DNA from: an uncultured Sutterella sp.
GTDB taxonomy: Bacteria > Pseudomonadota > Gammaproteobacteria > Burkholderiales > Burkholderiaceae_F
Assembly: GCA_900542195.1 (NCBI GenBank)
Contig: UQNA01000002.1
Span: 1-64,000 of the forward strand
Reading direction: 5' to 3'
Length of the DNA: 64,000 nucleotides
Within the stretch, counting starts at the first letter, position 1. The number at the start of each line of letters is the position of its first letter. The notes beneath the pieces are model-generated. The model ran no database searches, had not been told where the DNA came from, and saw only the letters and a list, made by a program, of their open reading frames with translations. This document shows positions 19,301 to 26,957 of this stretch, in pieces. The position numbers and the translations under genes were made by a program.

Positions 19301-22300
19301 CGACTTTAATTTCAACGTTATTAAGCAGTACAGAGTTGGAGATATTGGCCTGGTTGACGCCAACAGCTCCACCGATACCCACGCTGTGAGAAGTCTTATC
19401 TGACTTACCAATACTTAAGGCTGCTGCTCCTGCCCATGCTCCAATCCATTTGTCGTCATGCGCAGTAATCGAAACCTTTTGAGAGTCAAGAATAACAGAA
19501 CTCATTTCAACCGTATTGGCAAGACGGAAATCATTCCAAGCAACGCTTCCTGCCAAATCAAACTGCATTTTGAGTTGTTGTGGCTGATTGTTTACTTGAG
19601 CCTGATTCTGATTTTGAGCAAGGTTTTGTCCATTATTCTGAAGCCCTGCATTGTTATTTGAAGCATTCTGGTTAGCTGCATTAGAGGCCTGATCCTGACT
19701 GTGTGTTAATTTCTGAGCAGCTGTTTTTCCCCATTCCGCAAACTTTTTAGCAAAGCTCGAAGTGATTTTTTCATTAACTACCGTAATAAGGCTTCTTCCG
19801 CCGGTCGTCAGAATTGACTGGAGGCCGCTGGTCTCTTCCCGAGAGGGATTTGTAGTTGATAGAGCGCCTGCAACGCCTACCGCGTTGACTGCTGTATCTG
19901 AAAAGGCAAGCACCTCTAGTCCGTCCTGACCTTCGGTGGCTTCCAACTTAACTTTTTCCTTACCTTCTTCCTTGCTTCCAATCTGAACTTCATTAACAAA
20001 GCCGTCCATATTGATGGCAGCCCCTATGCCGAATGCCGCTCCGCCTGACCCGCTGTAGGCTCCGGCAACGGTCTGAATAGAGTCCTTACGGGAAGCTTCA
20101 ATGTGAATATTCTTAGCCTGCAGAAGTGCACCCGGATCAATAACAATTCGGTTTGAAGCATCCACAGAAGAGGCAACAGCCATTCCATTTATGGCAAGAA
20201 CATTGTCCGTATCACTGCCGCCGACTGCAATAGAGACCGCAGTAACTTTATCCTTGGCGTTTATTCCAAGGTCGCCGTCAGAAATAATCTGTACATTCGG
20301 ATTTAAATGAATTTCATTTTTTGTTTCGAGAACCGGAATTAGTACAGATCCACCAATAGACTTTGATTTGGTATTGACATCAATCCAATTAACGAACTCA
20401 GTTGTTAATCGGCCCGTAATGCCTACTTGGGTATTATCGCTAGAAGAATCCAGAGCTAGATCTGAACCTCCCTTAGTCTCTATAACTGTCCCATTGCCTA
20501 CAATAATCGAGCTAGCTGTACGCTGTTGAGCGTAAGCTGCAGATAACGCCAAATCGAAGGCAGAGGATGTGCCATCTGTACTGGGAGCAATCGTTGCCGC
20601 ATAAGACTTAATATTTGCGTAATTTTCTGCTCCAATAAAGGCCAAAGCAGACTCTAGCAACGAGGTCAAATGAGTAAGGCTGGGGATGTCTTTAATCGCC
20701 TTATAGACACCTTCTAAATCTTTAACATATTTAAGCATCCCCTTAAGAGATTCACCAACCTTTTTAGTTTTCCCCCATGCAGATAGGGTGTTATCTCCTG
20801 AGACCTGCGCTAAATTTTGTCGAATAGCTTCGGTATCTGTTTTAAAGGCTAGAAGCTTTTGATAGATATCATTCTTTTCGGTAAACTGCTTCAAAAGGAT
20901 ATCCCAGGACTCGTTGAGCTCTTCGACCAGAGAGTTAAATCTATCCCACTCCATCGCAGAGGAGCTCTGAAGTCTGATACCAGCCTTTTCCTCGCCTAAA
21001 ACCTCCTTTTCATCCTCTTTCACAGTCGGCCTATAGGACTTTCCGTCTGCAATGAGCGAGACTCCTTCTCCAATAAACACTTGAGAATCTACTGTGGAAA
21101 TATTATCGTCAGTAAAAGACGGCTTAGCCACTACAACAGAAACTGCCGCAAGTCCTTTGGTTCCCTTCTCAGTTGCCCAGCTTTGGCCTGTTGCGGAAAA
21201 TACATAGTCAGAAACAACGGCATTTGACGATAAATCAATTCCGGATTTTGAATGCAGTTTTACGCCGTTTCCTACCTTTACGTTAGAGGTCTGAGAACCC
21301 AATGCGAAAGTGGTTGCTACAACCCCGCGGAAATTTTCTTGAGCAGTTGCCTTGACGAGATCTTTGTTAGTTAAACCCAAAATCTTGTTCATCACCTCAA
21401 GTTTGAAGGCAGAATCAGCTGCACCAACCAAAGCAGTTGAGGCCCAGGTCCATTTGGAATCAACTGCGGAATTAACAAGCCAGGAAGAAGTAGTGTTATC
21501 TGAAGAGAGGTTGATATATTTAAGAGGTGCTTCCTGTCCTTTAACTCTCGGCGAGGAATTCAGTTCTACGTTCGAAGCTGAATTAAACACAGAATAGTTA
21601 AATGCTATGCCGCCATATGTTGCAGATTTTTCAGACTTATAAGTAACTGTCGAGTCTGTGGATACATCATTCGTCTGCTTTGACTGTATATCAAGTATTG
21701 AGTCGGAAGAGCCAAGATCCAAAATAGCGGTATCCGCAACCGTCACAGAAGAATTTGCGGAAGTGTCCGAGTAGATAAAAGAGGTGGCCGCAACCGATTC
21801 TTTATTTGAGTTGCCTTTTGCACTCAAATCTAAATTGAATTTACCTTCAGACAGAATTGATAAGTCTTTCCCCGCTGAAATGGAACCTTTGACATTAACA
21901 GCACTTGATTGTGTCGAAATTCCTATTACTGATGCCGTCTGAGGAAACTGATCCACCACCTCACTTATCGGAGATTGATAAATTCCTTTGTCAGCCGCAG
22001 AAATGCCAATCTTATCTTTGACTGTAGCTTTAGAAGTCAACGACACATCTTTTTGAGCCGAAATCTCAGCGCCTTGATCGATTTCAACCAGAGCACTTGT
22101 TTTTAAATTTGAATAAGCTACCTTTGGCAAAGGTAGATTGATCTGGCCCCCAAGAAAATCGAACAAATATTCCGTAACTCCAGAGAGATGACCGTTGGAT
22201 TTTAAATTCGTTGATGCGTCAGCCGTCACAGAGACATCGCCCGAAGCTGTAATTTTGCCTCCTGTCTCCAATTTGACCTTTGCTGAAATATTTCCAAGAA

Positions 22301-23342
22301 GATTGTCGTTATTTTGAGCCTTAGCCGCAATTTTGACGTTGCCTGTTTTACCCTTGGAAGATACTTCACCGCCTATAGTTATATGGGCCTCACGTTTGCT
22401 GTGTTCCGAGGCTCCAATATCCACTGGGTTCCAATCGCTTAAATTCGTCTCGGCAGATGCCAGAAGAACGACTTCACCGTCCACTTCAGTGAGTTTTAGA
22501 TTTTGCGGATCTAAACCACTATTAACTTTTATATTTGAACCGTCTTTGATATTTACATAGTCAGAGAAGTCGGTAACACCAGCCTGAACGACTGCATCTT
22601 TTGGAATGGAAATATTTGCTGCCGCCAAGGTTAGGTTATTGCCAGCATTAATTTTGCCCTGAACTGTCACCACCCCGTGAGGATTAAGAGGAAGGTTGGT
22701 TCCCTCGGCCTTTTGCCCTTTCCTAAGAAGATTGAGGCCAGCTTGGTTCAACCTCCCCCCTACATCGCCCTCTATCAAATTGTATTCAGTTTCAGTCGGA
22801 ACAACTACCGTCAAGCCTTTTGCGTTAACAACGCCCGTGGCACCTACTACAAAACCTTTCGGAGAAACAAAATAAAGATCACCGTCGATCTTTCCTCCCT
22901 TTACTCCGTTAACGGTTCCATTGATTTCAATTCCTACAGTCTTATCATCTACAAAGTTAACAAGATGTCCAGTTCCATCGGGAAACCTCAGGTTAGCGAT
23001 ATCTCCCTTTGACACTTTAAATTTTTCAAAGCGGTTTACCCCAACCACTTCATTAACAATCTTGTTTGTTGTTATTTCATGAACATTTCCGTTCGTGCTA
23101 ATCGTCGTACCCCAGCTTTGAACCGAAGTAATTTCACTACCTGCTGCTTCCAAACCTCCGGCTATAGAAAAGGCCGATGCTGCCAATAGCGTCTCTATGA
23201 CAAGTTTTAAGGAATGATGATGTGTTGAGGGAGAACAACCGCTAGCAGAACTAAAACAACCTTCGTGAGCATGATGAGCTTCATCCACTACAACGTGGCC
23301 GTTACGAGAAGAGTTCCACAGAACCTTATAGATCTTATTCAT
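13308..23342 (-). CDS. Giant TpsA adhesin, N-terminal half with ESPR and TPS secretion domain
   Basis: The first half of a two-partner secretion exoprotein, 3,344 codons before a frameshift stop. Residues 1-20 are an extended signal peptide region ('MNKIYKVLWN'). An unusual His/Cys-rich stretch (residues 23-43) and a hydrophobic core (about 46-65) follow. Residues 70-185 form the TPS (haemagglutination-activity) domain, with 'NLRFPDG' and 'SPKGFVVGATGVVNAKGL', the closest resemblance being to LktA-type filamentous adhesins. The rest is Gly/Ala/Ser-rich beta-helix with repeated 'GAVAVN' and 'GAGAGT' turns. A helical insertion lies at about residues 795-940 and an Asn/Gln-rich stretch at about 1210-1260. 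The ATG at 23342 has AGGGG upstream. The frame is lost near 13374-13376 and ends at 13308 after about 20 aberrant residues. It is the likely substrate of the divergent TpsB. Confidence 0.9.
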   Translation of the reverse strand: MNKIYKVLWNSSRNGHVVVDEAHHAHEGCFSSASGCSPSTHHHSLKLVIETLLAASAFSIAGGLEAAGSEITSVQSWGTTISTNGNVHEITTNKIVNEVVGVNRFEKFKVSKGDIANLRFPDGTGHLVNFVDDKTVGIEINGTVNGVKGGKIDGDLYFVSPKGFVVGATGVVNAKGLTVVVPTETEYNLIEGDVGGRLNQAGLNLLRKGQKAEGTNLPLNPHGVVTVQGKINAGNNLTLAAANISIPKDAVVQAGVTDFSDYVNIKDGSNIKVNSGLDPQNLKLTEVDGEVVLLASAETNLSDWNPVDIGASEHSKREAHITIGGEVSSKGKTGNVKIAAKAQNNDNLLGNISAKVKLETGGKITASGDVSVTADASTNLKSNGHLSGVTEYLFDFLGGQINLPLPKVAYSNLKTSALVEIDQGAEISAQKDVSLTSKATVKDKIGISAADKGIYQSPISEVVDQFPQTASVIGISTQSSAVNVKGSISAGKDLSILSEGKFNLDLSAKGNSNKESVAATSFIYSDTSANSSVTVADTAILDLGSSDSILDIQSKQTNDVSTDSTVTYKSEKSATYGGIAFNYSVFNSASNVELNSSPRVKGQEAPLKYINLSSDNTTSSWLVNSAVDSKWTWASTALVGAADSAFKLEVMNKILGLTNKDLVKATAQENFRGVVATTFALGSQTSNVKVGNGVKLHSKSGIDLSSNAVVSDYVFSATGQSWATEKGTKGLAAVSVVVAKPSFTDDNISTVDSQVFIGEGVSLIADGKSYRPTVKEDEKEVLGEEKAGIRLQSSSAMEWDRFNSLVEELNESWDILLKQFTEKNDIYQKLLAFKTDTEAIRQNLAQVSGDNTLSAWGKTKKVGESLKGMLKYVKDLEGVYKAIKDIPSLTHLTSLLESALAFIGAENYANIKSYAATIAPSTDGTSSAFDLALSAAYAQQRTASSIIVGNGTVIETKGGSDLALDSSSDNTQVGITGRLTTEFVNWIDVNTKSKSIGGSVLIPVLETKNEIHLNPNVQIISDGDLGINAKDKVTAVSIAVGGSDTDNVLAINGMAVASSVDASNRIVIDPGALLQAKNIHIEASRKDSIQTVAGAYSGSGGAAFGIGAAINMDGFVNEVQIGSKEEGKEKVKLEATEGQDGLEVLAFSDTAVNAVGVAGALSTTNPSREETSGLQSILTTGGRSLITVVNEKITSSFAKKFAEWGKTAAQKLTHSQDQASNAANQNASNNNAGLQNNGQNLAQNQNQAQVNNQPQQLKMQFDLAGSVAWNDFRLANTVEMSSVILDSQKVSITAHDDKWIGAWAGAAALSIGKSDKTSHSVGIGGAVGVNQANISNSVLLNNVEIKVGKTSVSARSKGTITAEGLALAVATGGQRGSEVFDGSVSVNMIDQTTQVDADNIVLTSDSSDAPDYEQTAWNGVTQVTGGNSAGFSSSEGTSLAGGFSVAISEINNNVVSKLKNAKFESAGDVKIAALVSGNQITHAFTGQLAVGGDSTYAFAGAAGVGQLNNSVSAGLENSTIKGKSLKVESRTAENEEAKKLAQQGPESSNASNAASDYLEEQGIQREEGKSSSDQAQEVLSDLKSVSGMAVKVGQEEGKTNEIGSVVTGKPLVQVTVGMDIGIGGKSGAAGVVVNTIDNSYSSLMSGNTLTLSGGLSAGAVNNVTSVGVAAGAAGGKGSFNAAGQVVVSNVTQNALTTINNNVQISAGTVSLDSKNKATTVNVAGNAGLNFGEGVGLGAAVLVMNTNNTADILFKNTNKFSASALNAVSANTSSSWAAAVDGSFTTGSVAIAGAVAVNRVRNTARVTGETLKLSSLNSATFDASDESVLWTLSGAVGGSAGTGGIGGAVSYAGFGQYGENGTIVRLNTIELEQGENSSSTALSISAQGKEKLNSLTLGVGVAAGTVGLQGAASVLESSGKVQAVIDNLRGSTLASLDVQSKHDASLGNLSISASAAGTGAGGAGIAINRIKNWQTLSSVGNAGNLTSPLTLNALSISAREHLAITAIGVGGSGAGTGALQASLSLNQINSDVSAGLFNSNINSSSVALIEAVRDTDVETYNVQGAGAGTASGALGVTYSEIKGNSHADVKNSTIKVENGSTTRKSYSGKDAIENEEIVHGLLSKISAKDLGVQRKASELSGLAVHADSTQTFKTIFAAGSGSGSASLTGTGSGITSQSNSAVNIEGSTLSSVKKADVYAGNDSNVNALYLTGSGAATAAAAATVNVLSFENKASVGIKNSAMTGESMNIASRVREGNSLFGIQGAGATAAAGAVSVMVVRENSTSSVAVENSTLTTTNGDLALSSDLSSFSAILGVSGAGAQGFGAAGDVYWVRGRNLSNLAISQGSVLNAAKNLEIKALAEGKVNSINVDAAGAEFAALAAGVTGTDLKTEASVSVENSEATSVEDVSITAETSNTTNLTRADASGALAAIGAAVVVENLNGNARVLIDHSQIKAAKNLTIKALDDRSTNIGLGSGSGGLGVGTAAVFVSTHGSQTPDFLTDESARKRYEEAKSKYIDNIGSNGTLDFIQNAFNASNLGSAHISDSESDSIKKSLTSDNKNIGAQSGASISVVSSNLSGQNIDLSALQDSKEQSGTQGIVGGIAIGGITLGASVGIIRDHNYAGISVTDSTLHATDTLKIKSELDTKNKLKVFQGSGGVISAAATVADAALDGQALINISGGALKASNTVASTVLNNSQTELESWGVQAGGITGGASIAYITDSTGLNSRIQNAEIDALNANIQTIAARKLSAKAIAGYGGGVSGVGSDSKITIAKPTGSALSSLLNLSGSIINAQNLTVLNDEHSQFAVKSSGYGGTGIAIGVSLAKIEDSSALSTVVERNTINEASQVKVMTAAGKDSDEEAASNDNILKFSAEAVSYGGAAVQSLNNSASVVNTTSVSTTFQGNKFVPAEDAKTKIVPTLQVLSQAVANYEVKSLAGEGGAIAVGSGVSEITHGVNVATTVSESVGTKLQDLNIGAINEENVKGISESAGGAVLLIEGTGKSWDAARVVHTDKSDTQVSVNGNWQAADEVSIFAESHHNLRFKADNTKGALAGGSGAAVVNTLSGLSSVTVGDNAIIKAGSDIWIGAEDYLDIAATDGAYIVDSGVHGAFAGSGIHIDTDYNHSNSVVIGAGSQISAAEVIRLQSYTDINADLKVLADSYGAVTGATAAGNHKFTLNNSVDLKEKSSLKTTGTSSEIVVSASSTQNLHLESIGKVAGALSGSGASVNANVARTEVVTIGQGALLDSNGYVRLYSGKDAYGSENKLDLLAYSHAYAYSALPAASTKVEGHYVLTNKINVLGNVYAAREIDAFASEGIVNSKESARAWRWTGTNQGDINGCNN

Positions 23343-24123
23343 ATTTCCCCTGGACTTTATTTCTTTTGTCGGTTATTCATTTTTTCTAGTTCTAAATTCG
23401 TTTGAACGAACTACCGGCAGTTTATTTACATTTAGTTAATTTTAAACCGTTCATTAATTCTTACAAAATACCCCACCTATAAAACAACTAATAGCTCAAA
23501 CCGTTTATCAGGAAGAATATATTTATAACTTTATGATTTTTTATGAATTTATTTCATTTTATAGTTGCATGAAACATTTTTATATCTAAATAATATAGGT
23601 ATTAATACTTAATGAAATATTACGAGTTGTTACATGCTTTTGACTACATCGTCAATGAATAAATATAAAGGAATCGCCCCAAATAACTAGAGTCATTTTC
23701 TCAGTAGATGCCGTTACTGCAATAAAAAAATAACGTTCCTATTTACGAAAATTTCGATCAAAAAAGCGTCTATATGAGTTAACTTCTTCGTCATATTTTT
23801 GGCCGTCAAGAATTTGAAATGTTGGGGGGAAACAACGTAAAGCTTCGAAGTTTTTGGGTGACTAAAAGTCAGTTGGGTGATCCAAAATTACTCTTCATTA
23901 TCATCCTTTTCCTGATGCGTACTAAATTGACAACGGAAAGATAAGCACTCGAAATAATTTTCAGATAGCATTCTTGAACAATTAGAACCAAGGCGGATGA
24001 GGAAATGAGTAAATCAAAAAGAGAAAATCAGAAAAACTAATTACACTGTTAAATTTTAAGTTGCCTCTGACAACGAAAGCCCCATTGCCTCAAAAAGCAA
24101 TCTCAATAAGAGTAAAAATAAAA
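23343..24123. other. Divergent intergenic region between TpsA and TpsB genes
   Basis: About 780 very AT-rich bases. A possible leftward promoter for TpsA has TTGTAA and TAAAAT (minus strand; + positions 23461-23466 and 23439-23444, 16-base spacer). A dyad lies at 23397-23410. An 11-codon frame (24005-24040) begins MSKSKRENQKN. A TTG at 24061 would extend TpsB by 21 residues but has no ribosome site. Otherwise I see no gene. Confidence 0.5.
23397..23410. promoter_or_regulatory. Dyad TTCGTT-TG-AACGAA upstream of TpsA
   Basis: Perfect 6-bp arms around a two-base centre, about 55 bases ahead of the TpsA start and just downstream of a possible promoter. This is a fitting place for a repressor operator. 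The binding protein is unknown. Confidence 0.3.
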
Positions 24124-25890
24124 ATGTTAAGAACAAATCGTTTCTCGTCTGATTTCATTCGACCGATATCTCTGCAATCAAGCACCTGCCGAATCTCTCT
24201 CGCTACTGCTGTGCATATTTCGTTCAGAAAAACCTTAAATACTTCCTTATTGGGTTTAGCTGTTCTGGCCGGTGTTCCTTTTTCCTGCGCAGCACAGAAC
24301 GTCCCTGCATTCCCTGCAGCAAGTCTGCCGGCAAGAGAGCTGGATCAGGTAATTGATTCTGTACGTCAGGAAAGACAGATGCAGTCTCTCCAAAGAGCCG
24401 AGAAACTTACCAAAGAACAATCGGAAAAGAAGCTTCAGGAAAAACGTCCCGCTAAAGACAGTTTTGTATTTATGCTCAACGGTGTAAAACACACAGGAAG
24501 TGAAGTCCTCACAGAAGAAGAGTTTGAAAAAACTGTCTCTGCCTGGGTTGGTAAGAAAGTAACCTCCTCCGATCTAATTAACTTGCTTAAAGCCATTGAC
24601 ACTCTCTACCACAGCAAAGGCTATGCCGTTTGCAAGGCGACTTTACAGCCTCAGAAGCTAACCGGTGGGGTTTTAACAGTTACCCTAATAGAAGGCAAAA
24701 CCGATAAAGTCAAGGTAAAAGGAGCTCCCTACACTAGAGACTCTTATATTCTGCAGGCTTTTGACTTGCCGGAAAATCGCGTCGCAAATTACGCCAAAAT
24801 GGTTGATGACCTCATCAAGTTCAATATGACAAACAGTCTGCAGCTGCATATTGATATTGAACCGGGAAGCCGTTTCGGAACAACTTCGTACAATATCATC
24901 GCAGATGACCAGCCCTATTGGTATGCGTCCCTGTTTTCCGATACCTATGGCTCTTATTCCACCGGCAAATTGAGAGTGAGCGGAACTTTGGAGCTTCCAA
25001 GCATGACGGGAATGCAGGACTCTTTCACCGCAATGGTCATAAAAAGCCAGGGAAGCTTGCTGGGTTATACAAGCTACAGTTTGCCTTTATCTACAACCGG
25101 AACCAGACTGATATTTTCTGCCTCCGGCGGCAATGTCAAAGTAAAGAAAGGCCCTTCTCGTGACTTAAATGTGAAAGGCCGCTCTTCAAACTACAGCTTG
25201 CAGTTAGAAAAAGCTTTTGTGTTTTCTTCTCAGGTAAAAATAACGCCTTACATTCAAATATCTAAACAAAAATCGCACACAGATGTTTTTGGTTCTTTGC
25301 GTGTTGCGCAAACCAAAATCGACTCTATGACGCTGGGTGCGGATGCCTTAAAGGTAGGCACCCCCTGGACATTATATGGCCATGCAGAATTGAGGCGACA
25401 CCATTCAACCAATGAGGTGTACAACCAAACTACAAATCCGGTTTTATTTAGAAGCTCAGGGTACGGGCGCTGGGATGAAGGCAAACGCCTTTTTGGCATT
25501 GTTAAGGGTTCCATTCAGAGCGTTTTAGGTGGCGGAGATACTCTATCCTCCGACTACTTCTATCTGGGTCAAACATCGGGAGTACGCGGCTATCCTATCG
25601 ATATAATTGGCGCAGAGAATGGATGGACAATCAACTCAGAAATGTATTATCGATTCCAACCTTGGAATCTTAATGCCAAGGCATTCTTTGATTTTGGACG
25701 CCTTTCCGGCTATTCCATTAATAAGCAGCGGTGGCTCGCAGGAACCGGCATAGGATTGGACTGGTATTGGAGAAACAACCTCTCCTCTTCTATAACTCTT
25801 TCTTTCCCGCTGAAAAGACATCTTCGTGATAAAGAAGTTGAGCATATTTCAAGAGGAAGGCTTGACTTTAGTCTGACTTATGTCTTTTAA
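24124..25890 (+). CDS. TpsB outer-membrane transporter (ShlB/FhaC/HecB family)
   Basis: The outer-membrane partner that exports TpsA proteins. After a long N-region and a hydrophobic signal core ('LNTSLLGLAVLAGVPFSCAA') comes a Gln/Lys-rich helical linker. A POTRA domain follows ('FVFMLNGVKHTGSEVLTEEE' to 'LLKAIDTLYHSKGYAVCKA' and 'GVLTVTLIEGK'). The rest is a 16-strand Omp85-type barrel with the conserved L6 'VRGY' motif ('TSGVRGYPID') and a terminal Phe. Its length (about 588 residues) is normal for the family. I use the ATG at 24124. A GTG at 24211 would give a more typical signal peptide and a TTG at 24061 a longer one; none has a convincing ribosome site. The divergent neighbour is almost certainly its substrate. 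Confidence 0.92.
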   Translation: MLRTNRFSSDFIRPISLQSSTCRISLATAVHISFRKTLNTSLLGLAVLAGVPFSCAAQNVPAFPAASLPARELDQVIDSVRQERQMQSLQRAEKLTKEQSEKKLQEKRPAKDSFVFMLNGVKHTGSEVLTEEEFEKTVSAWVGKKVTSSDLINLLKAIDTLYHSKGYAVCKATLQPQKLTGGVLTVTLIEGKTDKVKVKGAPYTRDSYILQAFDLPENRVANYAKMVDDLIKFNMTNSLQLHIDIEPGSRFGTTSYNIIADDQPYWYASLFSDTYGSYSTGKLRVSGTLELPSMTGMQDSFTAMVIKSQGSLLGYTSYSLPLSTTGTRLIFSASGGNVKVKKGPSRDLNVKGRSSNYSLQLEKAFVFSSQVKITPYIQISKQKSHTDVFGSLRVAQTKIDSMTLGADALKVGTPWTLYGHAELRRHHSTNEVYNQTTNPVLFRSSGYGRWDEGKRLFGIVKGSIQSVLGGGDTLSSDYFYLGQTSGVRGYPIDIIGAENGWTINSEMYYRFQPWNLNAKAFFDFGRLSGYSINKQRWLAGTGIGLDWYWRNNLSSSITLSFPLKRHLRDKEVEHISRGRLDFSLTYVF

Positions 25891-26084
25891 CCTACAGAAC
25901 AAAAGTTTTCAACTTCTCAAAAGCGGCTCCAATTTTTTATCAAACAGTACCTTGAACAACGGAATATGCCTGACTGAAATAAATAACTTAGATTCGATCT
26001 TTACATCATCCTCCTAATGGACGATGCTTTACAGGCCGGTCTGGTAAACGACTTACGTATTCAGACATCTTTTTATCTCAATTA

Positions 26085-26118
26085 CCTACTTTTCTATATT
26101 GAAATGTAGAAAAGTAGG
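26085..26118. repeat. Perfect 12-bp inverted repeat with 10-base loop
   Basis: Arms CCTACTTTTCTA (26085-26096) and TAGAAAAGTAGG (26107-26118). No T tract follows on either strand, so it is not an ordinary terminator. It could be an mRNA 3' structure of the TpsB transcript, a protein site, or a relic of a mobile element end. Confidence 0.6.
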
Positions 26119-26199
26119 CAAAATTCCTCATTATGATGTGGGAAAGTCGATATATAACTCAAATAGATTTAGGCCTTCGGAAAGTCCTATTTTTAAAAT

Positions 26200-26240
26200 C
26201 TCCGGCATGATAAATTCTGGAGCATTTTGTTTTTATTAAC
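26200..26240 (+). terminator. Possible terminator after TpsB
   Basis: A short stem CTCCGG / CTGGAG (one G-U pair, 11-base loop) is followed by CATTTTGTTTTTATT. It is weak and 310 bases past the gene, so only tentative. Confidence 0.3.
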
Positions 26241-26298
26241 TTTTTTTGAACGTAGAGAATTTGTCACAATTGAAGCGAAATAAATTTATTCGACAGAG

Positions 26299-26327
26299 AT
26301 GACAAACGAAAAAAATTTGTATACAAT
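26299..26327 (+). promoter_or_regulatory. Promoter of tRNA-Ser
   Basis: ATGACA (26299-26304) and TACAAT (26322-26327) are separated by 17 bases, ending 14 bases ahead of the tRNA. Good spacing for a strong stable-RNA promoter. Confidence 0.5.
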
Positions 26328-26341
26328 GCTGACTTCTTTAC

Positions 26342-26432
26342 GGAGAGGTGGCCGAGTGGTTTAAGGCGCACGCCTGGAAAGCGTGTAAACCCTTTAAAGG
26401 TTTCGGGGGTTCGAATCCCCCCCTCTCCGCCA
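26342..26432 (+). tRNA. tRNA-Ser (anticodon GGA)
   Basis: A 91-base class II tRNA with encoded CCA. The acceptor arms are GGAGAGG (26342-26348) and CCTCTCC (26422-26428). The anticodon arm is CACGC / CTGGAAA / GCGTG with anticodon GGA at 26376-26378. A long variable arm (about TAAACCCTTTAAAGGTTTC) is typical of serine tRNAs. The T loop is GGTTCGAATCC. It lies directly beside a decayed transposase, consistent with this tRNA marking a recombination-prone site. Confidence 0.97.
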
Positions 26433-26503
26433 GAATTTATCCTCTTTTAGTTTCTTCTTCTCATTAAGCATCAAAAAGTCTTAAAGATCATCACCTTTTT
26501 CTC

Positions 26504-26957
26504 TCATTTAAGCTCTCCGAGTATTACGTGGGAATGGTAGGCTATTCCATAAGCTGAGCTTGAGTACATTTCATCGTATCCCAAGGAAAAAAGCTTTCGT
26601 GATAGAACGCCCTTTATCTCCAGCGAGAAGTACTGGAAGTCCCGGTAACCGTAAACAATCCGTTTGAGCACTTTTGTTATTCGCATTTCTAGCTGGGCTG
26701 AACTGTATTCGCCGGCACAGATAATGCTTGCCTTTCTTCTCTTGAGCATAGCTGCAAACTTTTTGGCCGAAGCCAAGCTATGTTTATTGTTGATACAAAC
26801 AGAAGCTTGCGAGTTAACTTCATCCATTCATCACAGGATTTCGTATCCTGCACTGCCATATCTTTATGAGTAAGCCTACGAGAAAATATAGCGTTGCCAG
26901 AAGATCATTATCTTCGAGCAATTTGTCCAGCAGCTGGTGTTGTTTCTCGTTAAGTTG
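26504..26957 (-). pseudogene. Decayed ISL3-like transposase, C-terminal remnant
   Basis: Two overlapping minus-strand fragments together resemble the end of an ISL3-family transposase. The upstream piece (26957 to 26820) reads 'LNEKQHQLLDKLLEDNDLLA' and then 'TLYFLVGLLIKIWQ', like the helical segment before the last catalytic region. The downstream piece (26827 to 26504) contains 'ITKVLKRIVYGYRDFQYF', matching the conserved 'I..IKR.A.GYR.FE.F' block. A frameshift separates them around 26825, and a TGA at 26958-26960 cuts the upstream end. The N-terminal DDE region and inverted repeats were not found, so the element is dead. It sits between tRNA-Ser and rpiA. Confidence 0.6.

Larger units (their letters stand above)
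25891..26341. other. Intergenic region between TpsB and tRNA-Ser
   Basis: About 450 AT-rich bases without a supportable gene. It holds a perfect 12-bp hairpin (26085-26118), a weaker hairpin with a T-rich tail (26200-26235), and the tRNA-Ser promoter. Confidence 0.5.

Noticed and set aside
24005..24040. 11-codon frame ahead of TpsB as a leader peptide
   Set aside because: Very short, lysine-rich from AT-rich sequence; no attenuator-like hairpin follows.
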